NCBI RefSeq assembly: GCF_003721435.2
Contig: NZ_CP054585.1
Span: 2,728,001 to 2,792,000 of the forward strand
Source: Halorubrum sp. CBA1229
GTDB taxonomy: Archaea > Halobacteriota > Halobacteria > Halobacteriales > Haloferacaceae
Reading direction: 5' to 3'
DNA length: 64,000 nt
The translations under genes and the position numbers were made by a program. Position 1 is the first letter of the stretch, and every line of letters begins with the position of its first letter. Below the pieces are notes generated by a model. That model had not been told where the DNA came from. It searched no databases and saw only the letters and a program-made list of their open reading frames with translations. This document shows positions 27,391 through 36,072 of this stretch, one piece after another.

Positions 27391-28638
27391 ATGAACACGG
27401 AACGTATCGGACTGGTCGCGGTTACGCTAGCGCTCCTCGTGGGCGGTGCGGCGACGCTGTTCGCGCCGACGGTACTGTCTGGCCCGGGGAGCGCTCCGGC
27501 TCAGGCGCAGGCGACGACCACCATCGTCCTCGACGGCGGCCTCGCGTCGCTGTTCGGCGTCACCCTGTGGGGCGTGACGCTGCTCTTCGGGGCCACCGCG
27601 CTCGTGTGGTTCGTTCTCACGACGGTCGTCGGCGCGGGCTACGAGACGCCCCCGAACGAGTACGGGCTCGAGGAGATGCAGGTCCGGATCATGACCGTCG
27701 ACGCCGCCGACGTGGTTCAGGAGACCGTCGACTCCCTGCCCGAGGGGCTCGACGACGTCCACGTCGTCGCGGAATCGGCCATCGACGTGACGGGGGCGAC
27801 GGTCCACGTCGTCCCGGACGAGTTCACGAGTCGGGCGGTCCGGAAGGGCCGCGCACAGGAGTGGGCACGGCAGGCCCTGACGTGTCAGAAGGAGTTCGTG
27901 CTGTACCTCGACGAGGACAGCATTATCGAGTCGCTCAACGGGCTTCCGGACGCGGATATCGTCCAGCTCCGCGAGAAGCCGCGCCGTACGGGGTCGAATC
28001 TGAGCTATCTGGCCGACGTCTACCGGATGGGCGTGCAGTACGAGCAACGCGCGTTCGCGCGCCTCTCGATCCCGCTGTTCGCGTGGGGCGGCGGTATCGC
28101 GGTTCGGACGGAGGTCGAAGAGAGGACGACGTGGGACCGCGAGACGCTCGTCGAGGACACCGCCTTCGTCTGGGCGGCCTTCCAGGAGTTCGACGTGACG
28201 TTCGCGCTGGCGGACGCCGTCTGCCGGAACGAGGCGCCGCCCTCGCTGTACGAGATCCTGCAGCAGCGCCGCCGCTGGGCGGCCGGCAACGTGCAGGCGT
28301 CGACGATGCTCCCGCTGCGGTACGAGCTGCTGACCCGTCTGCGGAACTACGCCTGGGCGCTCTCGCCGATCGTCACGCTGCTCGTCGTGCCGCTGTCGCT
28401 CCTGAGCGTGACGATCGCGTACAGCGGGCTGTTCTTCGCGGCGTCCATGGGGCTGGCGCTGTGTACCCTCGGTTGGTTCCTCCTGGGCGTCGTCTACTAC
28501 GGCGATGACCACCGTCAGTGGGCGCTCGCGCTCCCGCTGGCACCGGTGATCACCGTCATCCACTCCATGGGGACGGTCGCGGGGATCCTCAACCCGCCGG
28601 AGACGTTCCGCGTGACGTCGAAGGTGGGGGGCGAGTGA
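27391..28638 (+). CDS. Membrane glycosyltransferase, GT2 family
   Basis: 415 residues. N-terminal membrane segments (LVAVTLALLVGGAATLFAPTV and ASLFGVTLWGVTLLFGATALVWFVLT), then a GT2 catalytic domain with the metal-binding DED at 174-176 (VLYLDEDSIIES), the acidic ED at about 255-256 and the processive-synthase QQRRRW motif at residues 291-296 (LQQRRRWAAGN). Two or three membrane helices follow (LLVVPLSLLSVTIAYSGLFFAASM and later). This is the cellulose/hyaluronan-synthase-like order, so the enzyme probably makes a surface polysaccharide or glycolipid; the sugar cannot be predicted. A Shine-Dalgarno-like run sits before the start, unlike most genes here. Confidence 0.85.
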   Translation: MNTERIGLVAVTLALLVGGAATLFAPTVLSGPGSAPAQAQATTTIVLDGGLASLFGVTLWGVTLLFGATALVWFVLTTVVGAGYETPPNEYGLEEMQVRIMTVDAADVVQETVDSLPEGLDDVHVVAESAIDVTGATVHVVPDEFTSRAVRKGRAQEWARQALTCQKEFVLYLDEDSIIESLNGLPDADIVQLREKPRRTGSNLSYLADVYRMGVQYEQRAFARLSIPLFAWGGGIAVRTEVEERTTWDRETLVEDTAFVWAAFQEFDVTFALADAVCRNEAPPSLYEILQQRRRWAAGNVQASTMLPLRYELLTRLRNYAWALSPIVTLLVVPLSLLSVTIAYSGLFFAASMGLALCTLGWFLLGVVYYGDDHRQWALALPLAPVITVIHSMGTVAGILNPPETFRVTSKVGGE

Positions 28639-28780
28639 CGCGTCAGTCCGACGCTGACCTCCGGCCGAGCGATTGCGGTCGCCGTGCGCGGGACAGTACC
28701 CTGCATTAACCAGGCCAACGGTGCTTGGTCCGGCGGATCTGTCGCCGTTCTCATGGCGTATTTCGGGTGCCGGGAGGCAC

Positions 28781-28790
28781 ACGCTTAACC
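28781..28790 (+). promoter_or_regulatory. TATA box for the M28 peptidase gene
   Basis: acgcttaacc is centred 27 bases before the ATG at 28813, consistent with a leaderless transcript. Confidence 0.5.
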
Positions 28791-28812
28791 GCCCGCCGAC
28801 GGACACGTTTCC

Positions 28813-30294
28813 ATGCACTCACAGCCGACCGGAACCGACGTGGCCGCCGATCCCGAGGCCGTCGAGCGCGTCCGCGAGCGACGCGCCGCGCTCGCCCCGG
28901 CGCTCGGACGGGCGTGGACCGACGACGAGCCGTGGCGCCTCCTCACCGATCTCACCGCGATCGGGAGCCGCATGGCCGGGAGCGACGGAGAGCGCCGCGC
29001 GGCGGCGGTCGTCGCGGAGGCGTTCGAGCGCGCGGGCGTCGCCGACGTCGACACCGACGCCTTCGGACTCGACGCGTGGGAGCGCGGGAGCGCGGAGCTC
29101 CGGGTCCGAGTCCCGGACCGGGCCGGCGGGGAGACCGCCCGCGAGTTCGAGTCGATCGCGCTCCCGTACTCGCCGGCGGGCGCGGTCGCGGGCGAGCTCG
29201 TCGACGTCGGGTACGGCACCCCCGCCGAGGTCGACGAGCGCGACGTCGAGGATCGGATCGTCGTCGCCTCGACGACGACGCCGTCGGGCGGGCGGTTCGT
29301 CCACCGCATGGAGAAGTTCGGGTATGCGATCGACGCGGGCGCGGTCGGGTTTATTTTCGTCAACCACCTCGACGGCCAGCTCCCGCCGACCGGCTCGCTG
29401 ACGTTCGGCGGGGAGGCCGACGCGGTCGCCGTCGGCGTCTCGAAGGAGACCGGCGCGTGGCTCCGCGAGTACGCGGTCGGCGGGGGCGTTGCGGGGAGCG
29501 GGGGCGTCGCGGGGAGCGGGCGCGACGCGGCCGAGGCGCGCGGCGCGACCGACGCGACCGCCGAGGCCGAGCTCGCGGTCGAAGCGACGACCGCCCCCGG
29601 CGAGAGCCGGAACGTCGTCGGGCGCGTCGGGCCGGACACTGACGAGCGGCTCCTGCTGATCGCCCACTACGACGGCCACGACGTCGCGGAGGGGGCGCTC
29701 GACAACGGCTGCGGGATCGCCACCGTCGCGACCGCGGCGGGGATCCTGACGGAGGCGGAGCTCCCGATCGGCGTCGATGTCGTCGCTGTCGGGGCCGAGG
29801 AGGTCGGTCTGCTCGGCGCGGAGCACCTGGCCGAGACGGTCGACCTCGACCGGGTTCGAGGCGTGATCAACGTCGACGGCGCGGGGCGCCACCGGAACCT
29901 CGTCGCGCTCGCGCACGCCTCCGACGCCGCCGCCTCGATCGCGAAGTCGGTGTCGGCGGCGACCCGCCACCCGATCGCGGTGGACGCCGAGCCCCACCCG
30001 TTCTCCGACCAGTGGCCGTTCGTCCGGCGCGGGGTGCCGGCGCTCCAGCTCCACAGCGACTCCGGCGATCGCGGCCGGGGCTGGGGGCACACGCACGCCG
30101 ACACCCGGGACAAGGTCGACGACCGCAACATCCGGGAGCACGCGATGCTGACGGCGCTGCTCGTCCGCGAGTTCGCGGCCGGCGAGCGCGACGTGCCCCG
30201 GCTCGGCCGGGACCGTCTCGTCGGCGAGTTCCGCGACGCCGACTTCGAGACGGGGATGCGCGCGGCCGACCTCTGGCCCGAGAACTGGGAGTAG
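28813..30294 (+). CDS. M28 family zinc metallopeptidase
   Basis: 493 residues. A PA-type domain lies in the middle of the first half (VVASTTTPSGGRFVHRMEKFGYAIDAGAVGFIFVNHLDGQLPP). The metal-binding and catalytic elements of the M28 domain are LLIAHYDGHDVAEGALDNGCG, VVAVGAEEVGLLGAEHLAE (catalytic Glu pair), GVINVDGAG and the distal GHTHADTRDKVDDRNI. It probably acts as an aminopeptidase on peptides. No signal sequence is visible, so it may be cytoplasmic. An insert of Gly/Ala-rich repeats (VAGSGGVAGSGRDAAEARGATDATAEAEL) separates the PA and peptidase segments. The gtttattttc run inside the gene at 29349-29358 is unusually AT-rich. Confidence 0.88.
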   Translation: MHSQPTGTDVAADPEAVERVRERRAALAPALGRAWTDDEPWRLLTDLTAIGSRMAGSDGERRAAAVVAEAFERAGVADVDTDAFGLDAWERGSAELRVRVPDRAGGETAREFESIALPYSPAGAVAGELVDVGYGTPAEVDERDVEDRIVVASTTTPSGGRFVHRMEKFGYAIDAGAVGFIFVNHLDGQLPPTGSLTFGGEADAVAVGVSKETGAWLREYAVGGGVAGSGGVAGSGRDAAEARGATDATAEAELAVEATTAPGESRNVVGRVGPDTDERLLLIAHYDGHDVAEGALDNGCGIATVATAAGILTEAELPIGVDVVAVGAEEVGLLGAEHLAETVDLDRVRGVINVDGAGRHRNLVALAHASDAAASIAKSVSAATRHPIAVDAEPHPFSDQWPFVRRGVPALQLHSDSGDRGRGWGHTHADTRDKVDDRNIREHAMLTALLVREFAAGERDVPRLGRDRLVGEFRDADFETGMRAADLWPENWE

Positions 30295-30321
30295 CGCGAG
30301 TCGACCGCGGGGGTCCGGCCG

Positions 30322-31329
30322 CTATCGCCCGCGGCCGGTCGGGACGGCCGGCGTCGAGCGCTTGTGGTCCGTGGCGCGGTGTCGCGCGAGCAGATCGTCG
30401 ACGGTCTCCTCGTCGATCTCGGTGTCGGCGTCCTCCCCCGACAGGCGCTCCGCGATCGTCGCGGCGTCGAGCCCGCGGTCGACGCCGAGCCGGAGCACGC
30501 GGTCGATCACGTCGTACGGGGCGCCGAGGTCGTCGGCGTCGCGCTGTCCCGGGAGGAACCCCGCGGTCGGCGGCTTCTCGACGACGAACTCCGGCACGTC
30601 GAGCTCGGACGCGAGCGCGCGGACCTCGGTCTTGTACAGGTGCCCGATCGGATGCACGTCCGCGCCGCCGTCGCCGTGTTTCGTGAAGTAGCCGAGCAGC
30701 AGCTCGCTCCGGTTCGACGTCCCGCAGACGAGGCGGTTCGTCGCGTTGGCGGCGAGGTACGCGAGCGTCATCCGGAGCCGCGCGACTGCGTTGCCGGACA
30801 GGATCGGCTCGTCGTGGAGGTCGAAGCGGTCCGGGGCGACCGCGCCGAACTGCGCGAACAGCGAGTGGAGGTGCACCGTGTCGTGCTCGATCCCGAGCGC
30901 GTCCGCGAGCGCTTCCGCGTCGCGCGCGTGGTGCGCTCCGACCTTGTTACACGGGAGTATCAGCCCGTACACGCGGTCGGCGCCGAGAGCCTCGACGGCG
31001 AGCGCCGCCGTCACCGTGGAGTCGAGGCCGCCGCTCATGTTGACCACGACCCCGTCGGCGTCTGCGGCCCCGATCGAGGACTCGATGAACGTCCGGACGC
31101 GCTCGCGCTCGACGACGGGGTCGCCCGGGGCGAGCCCCCGATCGACGGGGCCGTCGTCGCCGGTCGGCCCCTCGGTGAGGATCTCGTCGACGATCGCGGC
31201 GTCGGCCGCGCCGTCGGCGACCGAGCCGTCGGTCGCTTCGGCTCCGTCGCGGGCGCCCGCGGCGACCCCGACCGCTTCGCGTTCGGTCAGCGAGTCGCCG
31301 TCGAACGCCGGGGACCCGCGCTCATCCAT
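30322..31329 (-). CDS. nadE: NAD+ synthase (ammonia/glutamine-type domain)
   Basis: 335 residues. The ATP-pyrophosphatase P-loop SGGLDST is at residues 99-105 (VVVNMSGGLDSTVTAALAVEAL), with later elements VCGTSNRSELLLGYFTKHGDGGADVHPIGHLYKTEVRALA and FVVEKPPTAGFLPGQRDADDLGAPYDVID, all diagnostic for NadE. It lacks a nitrilase domain, so it is the single-domain, ammonia-dependent form. About 70 acidic residues precede the core, longer than usual; only one plausible start codon exists (ATG at 31329), so the extension is likely real. It is convergent with the peptidase gene. The 418 bases upstream are AT-rich. Confidence 0.93.
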   Translation of the reverse strand: MDERGSPAFDGDSLTEREAVGVAAGARDGAEATDGSVADGAADAAIVDEILTEGPTGDDGPVDRGLAPGDPVVERERVRTFIESSIGAADADGVVVNMSGGLDSTVTAALAVEALGADRVYGLILPCNKVGAHHARDAEALADALGIEHDTVHLHSLFAQFGAVAPDRFDLHDEPILSGNAVARLRMTLAYLAANATNRLVCGTSNRSELLLGYFTKHGDGGADVHPIGHLYKTEVRALASELDVPEFVVEKPPTAGFLPGQRDADDLGAPYDVIDRVLRLGVDRGLDAATIAERLSGEDADTEIDEETVDDLLARHRATDHKRSTPAVPTGRGR

Positions 31330-31747
31330 CGGTCGGTCCCCCGTTGGCTCCGATCGTCGGTCTCCGACTCCACCGCGTGACGCGATCCGTCACCGCGGCT
31401 CGGCGGCGATGCGGCCGCGGTCGACCGCCGGTTCGACGGTTCATGAGTTACCCGTCGCTTCCGAGCGCACGGATAAATACTCACGGTGCCAAGTGTATAA
31501 GGAATAATGCGTATTCCACGATGTATTTACTATTTTCTCGAATATCGTTTGACGAGACGCAACTAAAACGGGGATAAGTGTCCGATATATAAACTGAGCG
31601 TTCGAAAAGGCACGTCTAGAATCCGAATGTAGTGTTTTTTGGGAAAAAGACATAGGTTCTCAATTAGAACTCCCTAAGATGCCTATATTAAGAATATAAG
31701 TCCGGTATAGCCAAACGTTTATCCAGTACAATAGTCACCGTTTGTCC
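31330..31747. other. AT-rich intergenic region with inverted repeats
   Basis: 418 bases between the divergent nadE and HTH genes; roughly 31440-31747 is AT-rich, unlike the rest of the window. Two perfect inverted repeats are seen: ggaata-atgcg-tattcc (31501-31517) and tatatt-aag-aatata (31684-31698). Possible TATA-like boxes occur at 31584-31592 and 31718-31725. No protein frame is convincing. A T-run of six (31633-31640) might end a transcript. Confidence 0.6.
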
Positions 31748-32278
31748 ATGTCAGCGATACAGCTCACGTCGAGCCAGAAGCGCGTGCTCACCGCGCTCGT
31801 GAACCTCGCGGAGAACGCCGACCGGCCGGTGTCCGGGCGGGAGATCGCCGAGTCGATAAACCGGAACCCCGGCACGGTTCGGAACCGGATGCAGAGCCTC
31901 CGGGACCTCCGGTTAGTCGAGGGCGTTCCCGGTCCCGACGGCGGCTACGTGCCCACCGACGGCGCCTACGACACCCTCGGCGTCGAGCGGATGGACGACG
32001 CGGAGTCCACGCCGGTCGCGGTCGAGGGCGACCCGGTAGAGGGGGTCAACGTCGAGGAGATCGACCTCTCGAGCGTCGCGAACCCCGAGCTCTGCCGCGC
32101 CGAGCTCGTGATCCGCGGTCCGGTCAGCCCGTTCGAAGCGGGCGATCACGTCACCGTGGGTCCGACCCCGGCGGCCGGCCTGCGACTCTCGGGCGTCGTC
32201 GACGCCACGAACGTCGACGGCAACACCCTCCTGTTGCGCATCCAGGGCATGGAGACCCCCGCGGACGCCGCCACGTGA
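31748..32278 (+). CDS. Winged-HTH regulator (Rrf2-like) with C-terminal beta domain
   Basis: 176 residues from an ATG at 31748. The N-terminal part is a winged helix: QLTSSQKRVLTALVNLAENADRPVSGREIAESINRNPGTVRNRMQSLRDLRLVEGVPGPDGGYVPT. After an acidic linker (EGDPVEGVNVEEIDLSSV) comes a beta-rich domain, including CRAELVIRGPVSPFEAGDHVTVGPTPAAGLRLSGVVDATNVDGNTLLLRIQGM, which resembles a small barrel that may bind a ligand. Haloarchaeal proteins of this type are often listed as Rrf2-family, but the C-terminus lacks the iron-sulfur Cys ligands (only one Cys is seen). The upstream AT-rich region with two inverted repeats may hold its operators. It is convergent with truA (10 bases between stop codons). 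Confidence 0.75.
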   Translation: MSAIQLTSSQKRVLTALVNLAENADRPVSGREIAESINRNPGTVRNRMQSLRDLRLVEGVPGPDGGYVPTDGAYDTLGVERMDDAESTPVAVEGDPVEGVNVEEIDLSSVANPELCRAELVIRGPVSPFEAGDHVTVGPTPAAGLRLSGVVDATNVDGNTLLLRIQGMETPADAAT

Positions 32279-32288
32279 CCGCGGGAAT

Positions 32289-33242
32289 TTAAAAAGCGGC
32301 GTCGCCGTCGGCACCATCGTTGCCGTCGTCGACGGGCCTCCCGTCATCGCCGTCGCCCCGCTCGCCGGGCTCTCTCCGATAGCCGGTCGCGACCCGATCG
32401 CGGATCGCTCCCGTCGCGGCGGCGACGTCGCGGGCGGTCCGATACCGCTCTCCGAAGGCGACGCGGGCGCTCTCGGCGGCCTCCCGATCGACATCGAACG
32501 AGACTCCCTCGTACGCGACGTCCCACAGCACCAGCGGCTCGGGCGGCGCGGGCCCGACGCCGATCTCGCCCGGCACCGGATCCGAGTCGAGCAGGCGGTC
32601 GATTCGCGACAAATCAGTCTGTCCGCGGCCGACTGCCCGGACCGCGGCGACGAGGCGACGGACGAGCGCGCGCGGGAAGCCGTCGGCGGCGACCTCGAGC
32701 ACGAGCAGGTCGTCGTCCCGGGTCGCGGTCGCGGTCAGGTCCCGAACGGTTCCCGCGTCGTCGCTCGTCAGGTTGTGGAAGTCGTGGCGCCCCGAGAGCC
32801 GATCGAGGGCGTCGCGGACGCGCACGTCGTCCACGGCGTGGGCCGGGTCCGCCGAGGGGGCTCCCGCCTCCGGCGCATAGAGGTGATACCTGTAGGTTCG
32901 CCGGTCGGCGTCGTGGGTCGCGTGGAATCCGTCGCGGACGTCCGCGGCCGCCCAGACCCGCACCGAGCCGGGGAGGTGCCCGTTGAACGCCCGCGGCGTG
33001 AGCCATTCCGGTGCCTCGAACGAGACCGTCTGGGCGACGGCCGAAACCCCGGCGTCGGTCCGGCCCGCGGCCGCGTAGCCGGGCGGCGTCGCGTGCGTCG
33101 GCCCGTCGCCGCGGTCGAGGATCCCGTGGTTCGCGAGCGCCCGCAGCAGGGTCCCCTCGATGGTCGTCGCGTGGGGCTGGCGCTGGAAGCCGGCGAACTC
33201 GCGGCCGTCGTACGCGACCCGGAACGCGCGGGTCGCGGTCAC
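32289..33242 (-). CDS. truA: tRNA pseudouridine synthase A
   Basis: 317 residues from a GTG. The N-terminal FRVAYDGREFAGFQRQPHATTIEGTLLRAL is typical, and the catalytic Asp63 lies in AAGRTDAGVSAVAQTV. Later elements are ALVRRLVAAVRAVGRGQT and PLVLWDVAYEGVSFD. TruA modifies U38-40 in the anticodon arm. The protein is longer than bacterial TruA because of an acidic C-terminal tail. The start codon overlaps the stop of the usp gene upstream (GTGA), so the two are co-translated. Confidence 0.92.
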   Translation of the reverse strand: MTATRAFRVAYDGREFAGFQRQPHATTIEGTLLRALANHGILDRGDGPTHATPPGYAAAGRTDAGVSAVAQTVSFEAPEWLTPRAFNGHLPGSVRVWAAADVRDGFHATHDADRRTYRYHLYAPEAGAPSADPAHAVDDVRVRDALDRLSGRHDFHNLTSDDAGTVRDLTATATRDDDLLVLEVAADGFPRALVRRLVAAVRAVGRGQTDLSRIDRLLDSDPVPGEIGVGPAPPEPLVLWDVAYEGVSFDVDREAAESARVAFGERYRTARDVAAATGAIRDRVATGYRREPGERGDGDDGRPVDDGNDGADGDAAF

Positions 33243-33751
33243 GCCTCGTCTTCGGTCGACCCGTCGCCCTCGTCGGAGTCTTCGCTTGTCTCGGGCTCCG
33301 CTTCCGCCGCCTCCTCGGGCGTCTCGTCGGCTATCGGCACGGTGACCACGGGAACGGGGGAGAGGCGGACCACCTTCTCGGTGACGCTGCCGAGGAGGAC
33401 CCGGCGGAGGCCGCTGCGGGTGTGGCTCGGCATCACGACGATGTCGACCCCGAGGTCGGTGATGGCGTCTTCGATGACGTCGGCGGGCTCGCCCTGACGG
33501 ACGTAACCGACGACGTCGACGCCGGCGGCCTCCAGCTCCGCGGTCACCGTCTCGACGCGGTTCTGCGCCGCGGTCTCGATGCGCTCGGCGAACGCGCCGG
33601 CCTGCGGCCCGCGGAGCGTCTCCGCCAGCGTGTCGACCGCGCTCACGACGTGAACGGTCGCGTCGTAGCGCTCGGCGAGGCTGGCCGCGTGCGGCACCGC
33701 GTCGTTCGCTTCGCTTCCGGGCGCGACGGGCAGGAGGATATCATCGTACAT
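33239..33751 (-). CDS. Universal stress protein (UspA) family
   Basis: 170 residues from an ATG at 33751. It has the ordered Usp features: MYDDILLPVAPGSEANDAVPHAASLAERYDATVHVVSAVD, a GEPADVIEDAITDLGVDIVVMPSHTRSGLRRVLLGSVTEKVVRLSPVPVVTVPI segment, which holds the GxxGx9GS-type ATP-binding loop (SGLRRVLLGS). The C-terminal 25 residues are an acidic tail. An in-frame codon far upstream would add 57 Arg-rich residues and is rejected. It is the first gene of a two-gene unit with truA (4-base overlap) and is divergent from the cyclophilin gene. Confidence 0.9.
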   Translation of the reverse strand: MYDDILLPVAPGSEANDAVPHAASLAERYDATVHVVSAVDTLAETLRGPQAGAFAERIETAAQNRVETVTAELEAAGVDVVGYVRQGEPADVIEDAITDLGVDIVVMPSHTRSGLRRVLLGSVTEKVVRLSPVPVVTVPIADETPEEAAEAEPETSEDSDEGDGSTEDEA

Positions 33752-33893
33752 ACGTAACACTGCTCGGCCCGGGTGCAAAACGATACCGGCGCGCGAGAGC
33801 GGTCGGCGTCGCCCACGCCGACACGGACGGTAGACGCAGACGGGTACGACGCGGATGGGTAGGGTTTTCCGGCGCGCGTCCGTCCACGGTGAC

Positions 33894-34460
33894 ATGGCAC
33901 GAGCGGTTTCCAACCCCGACAACCCGCAGGTGACGCTCCGGACGAATCACGGCGACGTCGTCGTCGAGCTGTTCGCCGACCGCGCCCCGAAGACGGTGGA
34001 GAACTTCCTCGGGCTGGCGCGGCACGACCCCGCCGCGGACGCCGACCCCGCGCGCGACACGAACACGTGGGAGGACCCCGAGAGCGGCGAGGTCCGGGGC
34101 GACTCGCTGTACGAGGGGAACGTCTTCCACCGCGTCATCGAGGACTTCATGATCCAGGGCGGCGACCCGCAGGAGAACGGCCGCGGCGGCCCCGGCTACC
34201 AGTTCGACGACGAGTTCCACGACGACCTCACCCACGACGGTCCCGGCATCCTCTCGATGGCGAACTCCGGCCCAGACACGAACGGCTCGCAGTTCTTCAT
34301 CACGCTCGACGCGACCCCGCACCTCGACGGCAAGCACGCCGTCTTCGGACAGGTCATCGACGGGATGGACGTCGTCGAGGAGATCGGCTCGGTACCGACC
34401 GACCGCCGCGACGAGCCCCGCGACGCGGTCGAGATCGAAGGCGTCACGGTCGACGAGTAA
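33894..34460 (+). CDS. Peptidyl-prolyl cis-trans isomerase, cyclophilin type
   Basis: 188 residues. Family core motifs are present: [63 protein letters not shown], and [47 protein letters not shown]. Catalytic Arg of FHR and the [16 protein letters not shown] segment are conserved. No signal peptide, so it acts in the cytoplasm. The insert [25 protein letters not shown] in the middle is typical of haloarchaeal homologues. The start at 33894 follows an agggttttccgg stretch. A run of seven T lies just after the stop. Confidence 0.93.
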   Translation: MARAVSNPDNPQVTLRTNHGDVVVELFADRAPKTVENFLGLARHDPAADADPARDTNTWEDPESGEVRGDSLYEGNVFHRVIEDFMIQGGDPQENGRGGPGYQFDDEFHDDLTHDGPGILSMANSGPDTNGSQFFITLDATPHLDGKHAVFGQVIDGMDVVEEIGSVPTDRRDEPRDAVEIEGVTVDE

Positions 34461-34475
34461 AGCGCGTTCGCGGAG

Positions 34476-34486
34476 TTTTTTTATAA
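34476..34486 (+). terminator. Poly-T terminator after the cyclophilin gene
   Basis: Seven T residues (34476-34482) followed by ataa, 16 bases after the TAA stop at 34458-34460. Archaeal termination needs mainly a U-rich stretch. The preceding bases (gcgcgttcgcggag) can form only a weak hairpin. Confidence 0.55.
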
Positions 34487-34586
34487 ATAAAGAGGGCCGT
34501 CGACGCTCTCAGTAGACGGACACTTCGGCTCGGATTCGTTCGAGACGCCCGGCTTCGCTCACGCCTGTCATCGAGCGAATTCGCGG

Positions 34587-34778
34587 TCAGGCGTCTTCCC
34601 GAGCGAGACGCTCTTCGCGGGACCGGTGTAATCCGTACACTCCGACGATCCCCGAGATCCATATGAGGGCCGTATACGGCCAGACGTAGCCGAACCCCTG
34701 TCCGTAGATCCGGATCGCTCCGAAGCAAGCGATCACGCCCAACAGAATCGCGAGCCGCTGGAGGGACTCACCGTGCAT
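34587..34778 (-). CDS. Small two-helix membrane protein
   Basis: 63 residues from an ATG at 34778. Two hydrophobic segments are visible: LAILLGVIACFGAIRIYGQGF and WPYTALIWISGIVGVYGL, then a charged tail HRSREERLAREDA. A minus-strand cattatac box lies about 28 bases before this ATG (34804-34811); a TTG at 34799 would add seven residues. The function is unknown; it resembles many small haloarchaeal membrane proteins that may modulate a partner complex. Neighbours are on both strands and give no operon clue. Confidence 0.65.
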   Translation of the reverse strand: MHGESLQRLAILLGVIACFGAIRIYGQGFGYVWPYTALIWISGIVGVYGLHRSREERLAREDA

Positions 34779-35033
34779 CGACCGATAGTTTGGACGCAAC
34801 TGACGTATAATGCTTGCTAATGATCGTGTTCGGCGGAGTTGGTAACCCCGTCGTGGTAAGTTCGCGCCAGTCAGCGAGCGACCGCTTCGCGCTCCGTGGC
34901 CGCCGAGGCGCGCAAGTCGAACCGCGTCGCCCGCGTCCGAGCGCGAGGGAGGCGCGGTCGACGGGATCGGTCGAGCGCGAGGGACGCGTTGCTACGTGAC
35001 CGTCTGGGATACGTGACCGTCTATGTCACCTGC

Positions 35034-35981
35034 TCACACCACCCGGTTCTCGAGCTCCTCGCCGCTTTCGAGCCGGTCGAGGTTGCCGGCGAGGATGTCG
35101 GCGACGCGGTCGTAGTAGTGCGGGGTGTGGCCCGCGTTGTGCGGGGTGATCGTGACGTTGCCGAGCCCCCACAGCGGGTGGTCCTCGGGCAGCGGTTCGG
35201 GGTCAGTCACGTCGAGCGCGGCCCCGCGAATCCGGCTGTTCCGGAGCGAGGAGACGAGCGCGTCGGTATCGACGATGGGCCCGCGCGCGATGTTTATCAG
35301 GACGGCGTCGGCGCGCATCGTCTTGAGCGCCTCCGCGTCGACCATTCCCCGCGTCGTCTCCGTGAGCGGGCAGGCGATCACCACGTACTCCGCGTCGGCG
35401 ATCGCCTCGTGGAACTCGTCGAAGCCGTACACCGCGTCGGCCGGGCCGCCTTTTTCCGGAGAGTACCGAACCCCGACCGTGTCGACGTCGAAGGATTTCA
35501 GGCGGTCGAGGACCGTCCGCCCGATTGCGCCGAGGCCGACGACCGCGACCGTCGAGCCGTACACCTCGGTCGTCTCGTAGGTGCGCCACTCGCGCTCCGC
35601 CTTCTGCCGGTGCGCGCGCGGCCACTGGCGGGCGTGAGTGATCATCGATCCGACGACGTACTCGGCGATGTTCGGCCCGTGGACGCCCGAGGCGTTCGTC
35701 ACGGCGACGCCGCGGTCCGCGAGGGCGTCGCTCGGGAGGTGGCCGGTCCCGGCGAAGACGCAGGCGAACAGCTCGAGCTCCTCGGCGGCGGCCAGCAGCT
35801 CCTCGTCGATGTGAAGCCCGACGGCGACGCGAGCGGTCGCGATCAGCTCGCGCTCCTCCGCCGGCGTCCGCGCCAGCCCGATCTCTTGGTCGGGGAGCCG
35901 CTCGCGGAGCGACGCGACGAGGTCCGACGCGTCCGAGCCGTGGATCGTCTGTCGCAACACGAGTACGTCTGGATCGCTCAT
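35034..35981 (-). CDS. D-2-hydroxyacid dehydrogenase, NAD(P)-dependent
   Basis: 315 residues. Rossmann fold with GLGAIGRTVLDRLKSFDVDTVGVRYSP, catalytic Arg in INIARGPIVDTDALVSSL, catalytic Glu in DVTDPEPLPEDHPLWGL and His in NVTITPHNAGHTPHYYDR, all conserved. NADP preference cannot be assigned with confidence: the residue after the second strand is VRYSPEK. Haloarchaeal members act on 2-ketoacids of the lactate, glycerate or 2-ketocarboxylate type. The gene stands alone; the next gene on the same strand ends 91 bases beyond its start, across a ttataaagg motif. Its own 3' end is at 35034, adjacent to an uncoded 255-base gap with no gene. Confidence 0.92.
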   Translation of the reverse strand: MSDPDVLVLRQTIHGSDASDLVASLRERLPDQEIGLARTPAEERELIATARVAVGLHIDEELLAAAEELELFACVFAGTGHLPSDALADRGVAVTNASGVHGPNIAEYVVGSMITHARQWPRAHRQKAEREWRTYETTEVYGSTVAVVGLGAIGRTVLDRLKSFDVDTVGVRYSPEKGGPADAVYGFDEFHEAIADAEYVVIACPLTETTRGMVDAEALKTMRADAVLINIARGPIVDTDALVSSLRNSRIRGAALDVTDPEPLPEDHPLWGLGNVTITPHNAGHTPHYYDRVADILAGNLDRLESGEELENRVV

Positions 35982-36072
35982 GGCGACGCCACTCGGCGCA
36001 ACCGTTATAAAGGGTGCCCGTGCGGCGAAGGGTGCCGGCTTCGAGACGGGACGAGTCGGCGGCTCGCTCCCG

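Noticed and set aside
28711-28724. A second tRNA-Gly fragment (ccaacggtgc, 10 bases as in the tRNA 5' end)
   Set aside because: Only ten bases match and no other tRNA element is nearby; likely chance.
31344-31653. Small proteins in the AT-rich region (about 70 residues on each strand)
   Set aside because: Composition is neither haloarchaeal nor consistent between strands; no promoter at the right distance. The region is better explained as regulatory.
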